DNA of 64,000 bases, taken from Rhizophagus irregularis. Taxonomy: Eukaryota > Glomeromycota > Glomeromycetes > Glomerales > Glomeraceae. Both the position numbers and the translations under genes were made by a program. Location: contig NC_089454.1 of the NCBI RefSeq assembly GCF_026210795.1, forward strand, positions 1 to 64,000, in the 5' to 3' direction. Numbering within the stretch: position 1 is the first letter of the stretch; every line of letters begins with the position of its first letter. Below the pieces are notes generated by a model. The model made no database searches and was not told the DNA's origin. It saw only the letters and a program-made list of their open reading frames with translations. Of this stretch, positions 46,266 to 56,250 are shown piece by piece.

Positions 46266-47055
46266 AATCAGATATTTTTAATATAGTAGTTATTATTAAT
46301 TACACTTAGTTTAATTATACCATTAGTTAACAATTTATACCTTTACATTAATTAATTTTATAAATTAAAATTACGTGTTTATGAAAAAAAAATTAATGAT
46401 TTTTTCTTAGATTTTTAAACTTTGCAAAATGATGTCAAATGGACTAGTTACACGAATTATCATTATACTTTATTATTAGACCTTAATAAAAAATTTTTAA
46501 ATATTTTACTAATAAAAAAAATAATATTTCGATATTTAATATTTTGCATTTGTTATATATTGTATATTTTCTATGCACATACAGTACTTTTTTATTTTTC
46601 TGATATTCATACATATGCATACATCAGATCAAAAATTCTAATTACACAGAACCTTATAATCACGTGATGTTAATTATGCAGCGACTAAATAAAACATGAC
46701 AACTGTTCGAAAGTAAAATTACCTAATGCAAAATTAAAAACTATTGTTGTTAATGCTAATTTTAAAGGGCAAAAATGAAACACTAGCTTGGAGTTGAATA
46801 TTACATTTGCGTATCGAAAAGTTTTTTACAAGTTTCATTATTAAATTGCTGCAAAAGAAGTTAGTAAACTACTACAGCTTCGTCATTGACAATTGTCGTT
46901 ATCTTGTTTAATAACACGAATAACAAATTTTGCCTTATCTTGTTAAACTCAAGTTTAATTCTCAAATAAACACGTATTATAATGCAATGTCTCAACATCA
47001 TTGCTAAAAGTTTGTCTTTGTATTTGTCAATAGACATTATGGAGAGTATCATATA
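46266..47055. other. Downstream region of the secreted protein gene
   Basis: AT-rich 3' flank. No polyadenylation signal stands out. The short ORFs at 46422 and 46861 (minus) have no recognisable content. Confidence 0.5.
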
Positions 47056-47920
47056 CACAGTGAAATTCGATATAACGGAACCCCAATAAACCGGAACTGG
47101 CCTTATACCGGAACATTTTCCGGAACCAAATCACATATATAATATATTACAGCTGTTTTCATAAGAATTTTTGAACCCGATCCGCCGATCCGCCGATCCG
47201 GTATTTTTAGCTGGGCACGCGATCCTGATTTGATAGTTTGATTTGTAAAATTTTTGTCCCAGGTCTTATGAAAACAGCTGTAAAATAAATTTGATATAAC
47301 GGAATTTATTAGTAAATTCTCGATAATGGTTATAACGGAACAAATAACGAATCAGTTATATTAAAAATTATTCGATTTATCGGAACACGTGACGATTCAC
47401 GGTTTAAAGCAACCTTTTAAGAAATTTTAGTGGAATACGCAAGCTTTGAAGACTCAGATGAAATTTTTTTTGACTAGGAATGTTAAAAATATTGAATATT
47501 TGAACACTTTATAAGGTTGTAATATAAATAGAATTTCCTAAATAAGATTGTTTGTTTGGGAATATTAATATATGTGAAACCCTAAAAATAAATCGAAATC
47601 TTTTTTTTACACTTTAATCACGAACTTTTTTATTGAAAATATGTCTAATAGTGAAGTAAGAAAAGCAAAAACAGGGTAGGATAGGTGATTTTTTTTAAGT
47701 TTTAGTTAATTTCAGTGTATAAAATTTCTCAAATAATGTTTTAAATAAAAAATAATCTAAATTTTCAATGTTCGTCGCACATGTCGCACAAATAAAAACG
47801 GAATTTCACATGATTTATATATAAAATCCGGTATATCGAAATTTTTTGATATATCGGAAGTCTCGATATACCGGATATTTTACTGGAACGGATGGTTCCG
47901 TTATATCGAATTTCACTGTG
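47056..47920. mobile_element. 865-bp TA-flanked pogo/mariner-like element
   Basis: Ends CACAGTGAAATTCGATATAA are identical inverted repeats over 25 bp or more (continuing CGGAACC), with TA on both sides. CCGGAAC / GATATATCGGA motifs recur inside. No transposase frame. It contains the 131-bp element at 47150-47280. Confidence 0.92.
47150..47280. mobile_element. 131-bp TA-flanked MITE nested in the 47056 element
   Basis: Ends CAGCTGTTTTCATAAGA are perfect inverted repeats flanked by TA. The middle has a triple GATCCGCC repeat (47178-47205), unusually GC-rich for this region. Confidence 0.85.
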
Positions 47921-48093
47921 TAAATATAGAAATATAGAACAAGTTTATAAATGATTGATTACTTGGGATCAAAGGCTGTAATTGCGGAAATTTAGAATCA
48001 AATCGAGCATTATCAATGCATTATCAATTGAACAGTAAATTTATAAAATAAAATTCATTTTATTTATCATTATTAATAACTTTGTCCGTCTGC

Positions 48094-48833
48094 TTAACGA
48101 ATTATACATCCGCCAAGGACAGATCCTGTATTTTCTTTATCACTGTTTTTAGATTTTTCATTTTTTCTTGCGTTTTGAAATACCCTCCAAAATTTCAAAT
48201 TTTCATCACTTGCTGCCGTGGCAACTACTTGATTATAAGGACTGATAGTCGAGTGTAAGATACCAGATTCATGAGCTGGAATGTCGGCAGTTTTATTTAG
48301 AGTAGGATAAGACCAAATCGTCATATTATGATTCGGAAATCCATGAGTTGATAAAAGTTCTTTAAAATCTTTGGACCAAATGATCGAAGTCACTTGAGAT
48401 CCTGTATCAATAGATTTTACACGAGCGTCAGAGCTCACGTTCCAGAAATGAATATGCCGATCATAAGAACCTCCTCCTGAAGCAAGAATATGACTTTGCC
48501 AAGGGCACCATGATAAAGCCTTATTAAGTCCAAAATAGTAAATTATAATTACTTTTAAAGAAGTTGCAAATCATAATCTTACCTTTACAGCAGTAACATG
48601 ATTGTTTTTTTGTTAATCTTGGAGTGCTTGCTCTTGCGTCCCAAATATTCACCCGATTGTCGTTACCCCCGCTCGCCAATTGATCGCCATTAGAGTTCCA
48701 TTTTAATCCATAAACTTCACTAGTATGGTCAATCAACTCAGCTACTTTATGTTGAGCAACTCTGGTATCATGATGCTAAATATTTCCATCTTTACATCCA
48801 GAAGAGTATGTCCAACATAGATCTAATTTTTTG
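48094..48833 (-). pseudogene. Cdc20/Fizzy-type WD40 protein, C-terminal half, broken
   Basis: Exons on the minus strand: about 48833-48583 and 48519-48094, with a 63-bp intron. WD repeats read EVYGLKWNSNGDQLASGGND, NRVNIWDARA, LSWCPWQSHILASGGGSYDR, HIHFWN, VKSIDTGSQVTSIIWSKDFK, LLSTHGFPNHNMTIWSYP, ATAASDENLKFWRVF, and it ends GGCIIR, keeping the IR tail that activators use to bind the anaphase-promoting complex. Identity with Cdc20/Cdh1 is clear from the CPWQS and GSQVTSIIWS-type motifs. The N-terminal half is absent, an in-frame TAG lies at 48776-48778, and an A-run near 48610 carries a one-base frameshift. It is a partial genomic duplicate with its intron, not a processed copy. A complete paralogue presumably exists elsewhere. 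Confidence 0.85.
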
Positions 48834-48839
48834 CTCTTT

Positions 48840-49060
48840 TAAAACATCCCAAATTTAAACTTATACTTCTATAACAACTGTCGGCTGTAGCCAGGCACAA
48901 TGTTATAGGATTGCAAAGTTTCATTGCTAGCTCCATTTCATGCTCACCAGATGTAACCATGCACGGTGAACAGGATTGCAAAGTCTCGAATACTAGCTCC
49001 ACTTCACACTTCCATGTATCAGCCACCGGCTGTAACCAGGCGTGGTAGTCATGGGTCAGA
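48840..49060. repeat. Degenerate tandem repeat next to the WD40 pseudogene
   Basis: Two to three units of about 75 bp share GGCTGTARCCAGGC, ATAGGATTGCAAAGT and TAGCTCCATTTCA / TAGCTCCACTTCA. The 67-codon minus ORF over it is not supported as a gene. It borders the truncation point of the WD40 pseudogene, so it may be linked to that rearrangement. Confidence 0.5.
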
Positions 49061-49441
49061 AACTAAAATGATTAGTAGCAAGAGACAATTTTTACATGTC
49101 AAGTTGTCAACCCATCAAAGGATCATCATCAACTTAAATTGAAAACGCTAAAAAATTATTGGTTGATTTAATCGTGACTCGTACTATACTAAGCCACTGA
49201 CACGTACTAAGATGCGCGTTAGTTTATATATTTGATATACTTTTCCACAAATTTTCAGTCACATATTTTATTCGATACGTTCTTAATATTCTACATCCTT
49301 TTAATTACTGGTTATTTTTTTACTCTTAATCCCTTTAAATCCCTACTTAGTAGAAACTCTTTTTGATGGATGACAATCTCAAAGAATCACGCTTGAAGAG
49401 CACGAAGCATTTTAAAATATATTTTTTTGACATGCTGTAGT

Positions 49442-52130
49442 CTATCTTGAAATACGTCCTTTAGTTCTAATTAGGTTTGTATTAGCACGCATTCGTTCAT
49501 ATCTCAAAGCAGTTGCTAATTCAATTGGGCCATTTTCTGTTTCAACTACAAAATTCTTTGGATTATTTGCTGCCTTATTATTGGATTTCTGATGTTCTTT
49601 TTGAGTATACTCATCAAATATAACTAAAAAGAAATATAATTTAATGTAATAAACCCTTTGTAATACACTTCTTATATGTAATATTGTAAATACTTTACCA
49701 TTTTTTGCATAATAAACATACAATCTACTCCTTTTTTTGTTACACATCATGATTAACAATATCAAAAAATGAATTTTTTATAGGGTTATGCTCTAATTCA
49801 AATTTATCATCACTCTCAGATACTAATTGATCAAGAACATTTGGCAAATTGTTTCTCATCATAATGCGCTGTTGGTGTTGTAATAGCATCTGACTAATCT
49901 GAGTATCTTAAGTACTATCTTTAGAAGTTTGATTAGATAAGCTATCACCATCATTATCATCATGAGTATTATTATTATTTATCATAAGATTTGATGCAAA
50001 GCTATTGTGTTTAAAGGTACATAAAGTATTCTAGATAATGGCAATATATTCAGATGATTTGTAATTAATTCCTACGCTTTGTAATATAGAATTCATTGCC
50101 TTTAAAATCTATAATAAATATTAAATTTATTAGTAATAATTACATAATATTAAATTCAAAATTAAGTTTTAACTTTACAGACCTTTATTATATTAGAATC
50201 TATATCATAAATATTCAGAAAATTTGATAGAGTTTCTGGAAGTCTATCTTTTGCAGTTGAAAGATAAATATTATATCCATCATTATTATCTGGTTTTCCT
50301 TAAAGGCCAAAAGTAAAATTAACATTTGATTTTAACATATTTAATTAATACAAAAAATTAAAAATCTTACCTTTCATTTTGTTTGAAATTGTTTTAATTA
50401 TTTTTTCATTCATTATTAAAAAATCCAACACAGCAAAATCTTCTATAATTCACTTGCATAACCAAATATATGCTCCAAAAAAGCAGTAGAAATAAGTCAA
50501 GGATATAATGGAATTCCAGCATAATGATTTAAAAATTGATGAATTAAAAATATTAAAGTAGTGCCAAGGTAAATAAAATCATCATTTAATTGCCAAAAAA
50601 TGCTATATTTTTGAAAATTTCATTAGTATTGATTTGATATTAAGTAATGATGTGTTATTGCAAAAAATATTGTTGCTGCCCATGCAAATTGAATTCTTTT
50701 TAAATGTTTCATTATACATAATTTCTATAATTCAAACAATAAACCTGCAAAAAAATGATATATAATATCTTTATAAAATGAATCATCATTGTGTTCAATA
50801 GTATGTTAAACTATAGTTAAATTTAAATAAATTAAATTTAATTTATTATTTATTAATAATAAAAGAATTATAAAATAAATATTTATTACCTTTTAATATA
50901 TTAGAAGAAAAAAATCTTTCTGCTGCTTGTTTATCTTTCAGATTTAATACTTCATTTGTCAATCCTGATTTGCTTCCATATTGCTCTTTTAAATACCAAA
51001 GATATTCAGTTGACATAATAAAATTGCCAATTGGACAAATTCATGCATATGTTTTAGCCTATATTTGAACTTTATTTATTAACTTAACAAATTATAATAA
51101 TATAAAAAACTTTAAAACCAATTTATACCTTTTTTAACACAATGAAAAATATCAGTTCTATTAATTAAAAGCTGACTATTATCAGATAATATTCCAATTT
51201 CTATGGGAAATTTTTTTGAAAAAAATGTGTCATCCTAAATTTTAAAAAAAGTTATTAATATAATAAATATATTAAATAATAATAATTACAGTATATATTT
51301 ATTAATATTAAATTAAGATTATTAAAAACTGATGAATTTTTACTATAAATTTCTCCAATCCTAAGACCGATCATATGCAGCACTATCAAAATAAAGTCTA
51401 ATAGGTTTTGCATCTGATTTTATTAATTTTTTTAAAACTGTATTATTTTCTAAAAATGCATCAGCTTTAGTCTTTTTTTAATTTGATGGTATTATAGCTA
51501 ATACTAGTGGCAGAATACCTAGTAAAATAGCTGATAATGTAAAAACAGTAATATATGTAGTTTTTTCAAATGATGAAAATTTTGCATAAAGTTCCTCAGT
51601 AGTCAGTATTGTTTAACTATCAATTGGAATTGACCCTACCTATTATTGACGTGTTTTGCAAATTTTGATTATTTTAGCAACTTTTGTTTGATTTTTTGCA
51701 CATATAGTTAGACTATTATAATTGTATGCTGTCTGCCAGATTGCAATAAGTTCTTCAAATACACAAGGATTAATATCATGAATATTAAAATCCTGGCTAT
51801 TTTCATTTCATTTCTTATATACAAATCAAATTGTTGCTCTAGTTATATTCGCAGTAATCCATTAAACTGATAATGTACTAATTGATATTAATATAATGAG
51901 AAAATCTACAAAACTTTCATTATATTACTCAATTTTACGCATTGAGGTTACCTCACATTCTATTTTATCAAGAACCTTAGTAACTGCTTGTGTTATACTA
52001 AAAAATACTGAGCATTGTTCATCCATAGTTTATCAATCATAAATGCTGCACATTTTCCAATTCAATTTTCAAATCCATTTGTCTTAACAGCTTGCAGAAT
52101 TTGACCAAATGCTGAATATAATTAAATAAG
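49442..52130 (-). pseudogene. Unrecognised decayed multi-exon coding region
   Basis: Scattered minus-strand segments have good coding texture: TEELYAKFSSFEKTTYITVF and FTLSAILLGILPLVLAIIPS (about 51590-51480), VLKKLIKSDAKPIRLYFDSA (about 51440), STEYLWYLKEQYGSKSGLTN and EVLNLKDKQAAERFFSSNIL (about 51010-50900), MRNNLPNVLDQLVSESDDKF (about 49860), and KNFVVETENGPIELATALRY then ERMRANTNLIRTKGRISR ending at 49442. In-frame stops and frame changes separate them, with AT-rich gaps that may be introns. I do not recognise the family; one hydrophobic segment suggests a membrane span. It could be a host gene relic or part of an unfamiliar transposon. Confidence 0.4.
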
Positions 52131-53042
52131 TGAATGATAGAAATGATCTTTAAATTTCCCTATAAAAAAAAAATTTTAAATATATTTAAAATATATTTAA
52201 TTTTCTTTAAAATATATTTAATTTTCTTTAAAATATACTTAATTTTCTTATTTTATACTTAAAATATACTGAAAATTGAATTTTCACAAAGGGTAATTTT
52301 AACGCTCACCCAGGTGAAAATCACCTGGTCATATGATTTTTAAAATTTATACATATAAAGTAAAACTGATTTTTAATAAATTATATTAACTAAATTGCCA
52401 ATAAATTAAAATTTTTCTCTTTACTTTATTAAAGCATTATAAAATTTGATAGCTAAAATGTTAACCAAAATGGTGAAATTATATTCTTAGTAAGAAAAAT
52501 TCAAAAATTAGTACTATTATAAAAAATACGGATATCTTTGCAAACATAATACCTACACTCATATAATTGTTTTTCACCTTGCTAAACAATTTTCACTTAA
52601 TAAAGAAAGTCGATTTCATTTGAGCAAAGTAGTGAAATTACGTTCTGAATTTAATAAACATCAGCAAGTTTGAAAAGTGTTGATTCACACCAGTATACAC
52701 GTTGATCAACACCAGCTAGTTGTTCAACGTGATTAACAATATTAATCACACCCATATACTGGAGTATATCAGCGCATAATATTAATATACATGTTGTTTA
52801 TCTCTAATTTGTAGTTCAACACATTATACATTGTTGTTCAATGCACTGTATATTAACGCATATATATAATTACATGTGTATATTTTAATTAAATTATATT
52901 TATTTATTTATTTTTACTTACCTTAGGAACTGAACTGGTTACCACAACTTACAATATCATATCTCACTGTACTATTTAATTTAAGTATAATATACATTTA
53001 TTAAAATTAGTATTTAAAAAAAAAAATCTTTTCGGTAATACT
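52131..53042. other. AT-rich stretch with palindromes and one satellite unit
   Basis: Contains AAAATATATTTAATTTTCTTT repeats (52180-52260), a CACCCAGGTGAAAATCACCTGG hairpin (52309-52330), one unit of the 180-bp satellite family (about 52540-52670), and TTGATTCACACC..GTTCAACRTG palindromic repeats (52690-52860). No gene is seen. Confidence 0.55.
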
Positions 53043-53286
53043 TAAGGTTGCTTGCCGAAACCTAGGGGTTTAGGCAAGATGGCGTTTCGCCGAAAAGCGA
53101 AATTCTGCTGAAACTATATTAAAGTTATATTAAAAAACTGGCAAAACTTTGGAGAAAGGCGAAACTGCCAAAACTTATTATAAATGCCGAAACTGCCGAA
53201 ACTCTGCCGAAACTATAATAAATCTATAGTAAAATTTTGACGAAACTAATCGTAGGATTTTGAAGAGGTTTAGACAAGCAACCTTA
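53043..53286. mobile_element. 244-bp hAT-like MITE, copy 2
   Basis: Same length and ends as 6129-6372 and in the same orientation, flanked by its own exact duplication GTAATACT. By eye I count five substitutions between copies, all at CG sites changed to TG or CA. Confidence 0.92.
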
Positions 53287-53294
53287 GTAATACT

Positions 53295-54664
53295 ATAATG
53301 GCCGTACTCTATATCTAAAAAAACTTTGATTTGAATTTATATAAACCTTATAATTAATTTCTATAAAATTATATATTGATTTTAGTTTCAAATTTTGCTA
53401 TTTTTGGATCCAGTAATTGGATTTTAATAATTTTTAGCTTGTTAGATTCATTTTAATGAGATGAATATTTTGATATATAATTCATTATTTAGGTGTACTA
53501 ATATTGACTGGAATATTGCATTTTAAAATTTTAGTTATACAGAATTTAAGTTGTTTTAGTAATCTTTGGAATTTTATCCCAACTGTGGATCTGTCTAATC
53601 TGTATAAATTATATAAATACTTTTAAAACAGAAAAAAAAAATTAGATAAAATTTAGTTTATTAAATTTATCTTAATAAGATAAATCCAATAGTAACAATT
53701 ACATATCTTTAAATTTAATAGTTTAGTTATAAATTTATTTTATATGCTTTTTATTAAAGAATATTAATTTGTTATCATTTTTCCAATTTGCAAATATTTT
53801 ATTGTATTTAAAATTATTATAAATAATTCCAAAATTGATTTTTATAGTAAAGCTATATTTTGCTAAAATCTAAAATCTGAAATTATTTTTTATATAGTAA
53901 ATAACTTAATTTACTTAATAGTTAAAATTATATTTAAAATTATTTAAATTCTTTAATCTAATATATATTAAATTGCATAATTACTTTTTTTTTTTATAAA
54001 ATATAAAATTTTTGCTGAAATTACATTTTTTTAAAAATTTATTTAAAGACTATTTATAAATTATAATTACTATTATTGGATTTATTTTAGTAATATAATT
54101 TTAATAAGTTGTATTTTATCCTAAATACTTATAAATTTTACTTAAAAAGTTAGCAGACAAATTTACTTGCTATAATATTTATTATATAAATAATTTGCTT
54201 ATTCAGTTATATAAAAATTTAAATTTGTTAAATTTTGCTACTAAATTTAATACATTAATACAGTTAACTCTCTTTATAGTCATACATTTGGGACAGTCTA
54301 TATTTGGTGATTATAAAGAGATGTGACTATATAAAAAAATTCTTATATTTGTGTATCATAATTCCGGCCAAAAATTAACATAATTTTGGCCAGAATTATA
54401 CTTAATACTTTATTGTATCGTAACTCTGCCAATATTAATCGTAGAGAGATGATCTTACTGCCATTCAATTTGTCTTGATGAGGCAATTTCAACAAGCTAT
54501 TAATTGTCATTTTATAATCACTAAGTACCGAGAAATTTAGCAAAATGTAAAATGGCGCAGTAAACGTAAATCAAGTATTAGTTATTCACTAATCTAGTAG
54601 TATATAAGAAATATTATAATGCTGATGTTTAACATTTTGTTGAATAACTCATCAGCCAGTGATC
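53295..54664. other. AT-rich stretch with MITE fragments
   Basis: No gene is seen. At 54260 CAGTTAACTCTCTTTATAGT matches pogo-like ends as at 43373, but no partner end was found. About 54359-54398 is a GGCCAAAATTA hairpin. About 54440-54520 is a decayed copy of the arm of the CACTA-type MITE at 31317. Confidence 0.5.
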
Positions 54665-54680
54665 GTAAAAGGATAAAACA
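54665..54680 (+). repeat. Candidate target-site duplication, left side of LINE-2
   Basis: GTAAAAGGATAAAACA occurs here, at 61889-61904 just after LINE-2, and at 62885-62900 at the start of the second 996-bp tandem unit. The first two copies bracket LINE-2 as a duplication would. Confidence 0.55.
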
Positions 54681-54795
54681 TTCCTTGTACTCCTCTTATG
54701 GTAGTCGTGCCACGTGTAGTGGATCCAACGATTTGAAGAGGATCATCGTCCACTTCCGAAAAAAGGAAGATCTTGACAACGCCACAGCCTCCCCT

Positions 54796-56201
54796 ATGGA
54801 TTCTTTGTTTGGCTTGCATTTCCATGCTTATGACCCCCAGGCTATTAAGGCTGATGAACACGCGCGTACCCTGGTGGTTACCGATATCCCCTTTTTCTAA
54901 CTGACGCTCTTTTGCGTGGTACCTTTTCTCGTTACGGCAATATTACTCGTTGCCATACCCGTTTATCTAAACTTTATCGTACAGCATACATTACCTTTGA
55001 ATCTACTGGTGCTTTATAGAACCTCGACTCTACCTGGGGCGTCCTTTGTGGTGGACATTGTTTGCGTATCTGCCCCGCTACTTTCTCACCTGAACAACGC
55101 GCTGAAAGACGCGCTTACGTTGCTTTACTTGCCGGTCTCCCGCGTGGCACTATAGCGGTCGATCTTGCTGAAATTGCCGATGAAATTTCCGCTAAATCTA
55201 TCAATGTTCCCTTCTCTATGAATTCTTACAATCCCAAACCTTACGCCTATTGCCATTTTGCCTCTGAAACGGCTATGGAAAACGCTAAATCTATTTCATG
55301 TGCCCTCAAGAAAGTTGGCCTTACCTGGCATTCTCCGGATGAAGTCACTTCTCTTTGTCATCGATGTGGTCGCCCTAATTGTAACCCTGATCGATGTGGT
55401 TCTTCATCTAGACCTAATCGCCCTTCTCGCCCTTGGCAATCTAATGATAAATTACGTGCTTTATATAATAAGCATCTACCTCCTTCTCATCCTGCTAAAC
55501 GACATAACCGTTTTGCCCGCCCTGATAACAATAATGATGGACAAAGCCGTACCAACGCTTCTCGCCATCGTTCTAAATCCAGACCTAATAACCGACAACA
55601 ATCTCGTTCTCGTTCTCAACGTCGACCATGGAATCGCGATAATCTCAATAATAATAATAACGATCAACGTCGTCGCATTCCTGATGAAAAGGAACTTGAT
55701 TACTATATCGATGGCATGGATGTTACATACCCTGCTCCTCCTACTGTGCTTACTGATTGGAAATCTATTGGTGCTGCTCTTGAAAAAGTAGTTGAAGAAT
55801 TGGCCCTTCTTACTACACAATTTGCTACCATGAACAGCCGCATCACTAATTTGGAATCTGCTATGGCTGCTCGTGCTCCTATTCCTGGCCCTTTTGTCAC
55901 CAAACCTCCTTCCTACATCCCTTCCTCTATGCAAGGATGGGATGATACAGTGAATCGAACTGATAATAATATCCTCGTTGATGTTAATTCTCCCCCTTTG
56001 CAATCAACAAGTGGGTTTTCCCCGATTCCTCATTTTGCTCCCATTCCACCTTCCAACGTCGCTCCTTCCTTCCCTATTGATATGGAACAGCGTTTCTCCT
56101 CTCTTTCCGATACTGTTGCCTCTTTGGCTGGCTCGATTAAAGAAGGAATCCAACAAAACAACCTCATCTTAGCTCGGCAACAAGGCCAAGCTAATCAATA
56201 A
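54796..56201 (+). pseudogene. LINE-2 ORF1, RNA-binding protein (one frameshift, one stop)
   Basis: I place the start at ATG 54796 (MDSLFGLHFHAYDPQAIKAD), although an upstream in-frame ATG exists at 54619 outside the probable element. An RRM-like fold begins TLVVTDIPFF. The frame shifts by one base at about 54893-54900 and continues LTDALLRGTFSRYGNITRCH, RTAYITFESTGAL, then TAG at 55017-55019, then GVLCGGHCLRICPATFSPEQ. After a second RRM-like part (YAYCHFASETAMENA) comes a zinc knuckle LCHRCGRPNCNPDRC, a long Arg/Ser/Asn-rich basic segment, and a coiled-coil region (ALEKVVEELALLTTQFATMN). It ends at 56201. The role is RNA packaging and chaperoning. Apart from the two lesions the frame is open. 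Confidence 0.82.
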
Positions 56202-56250
56202 TTGTTCTCTTTTTCCCCCTTCTTTATTACCGATTTATCAGTGTGTAATA

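Noticed and set aside
48094-48833. Functional Cdc20 gene
   Set aside because: The N-terminal half is missing, with an in-frame TAG and a frameshift in the remaining exon.
55258-56172. Long alternative-frame ORFs over LINE-2 ORF1
   Set aside because: They are leucine/isoleucine-rich shadows produced by the codon bias of the true frame.
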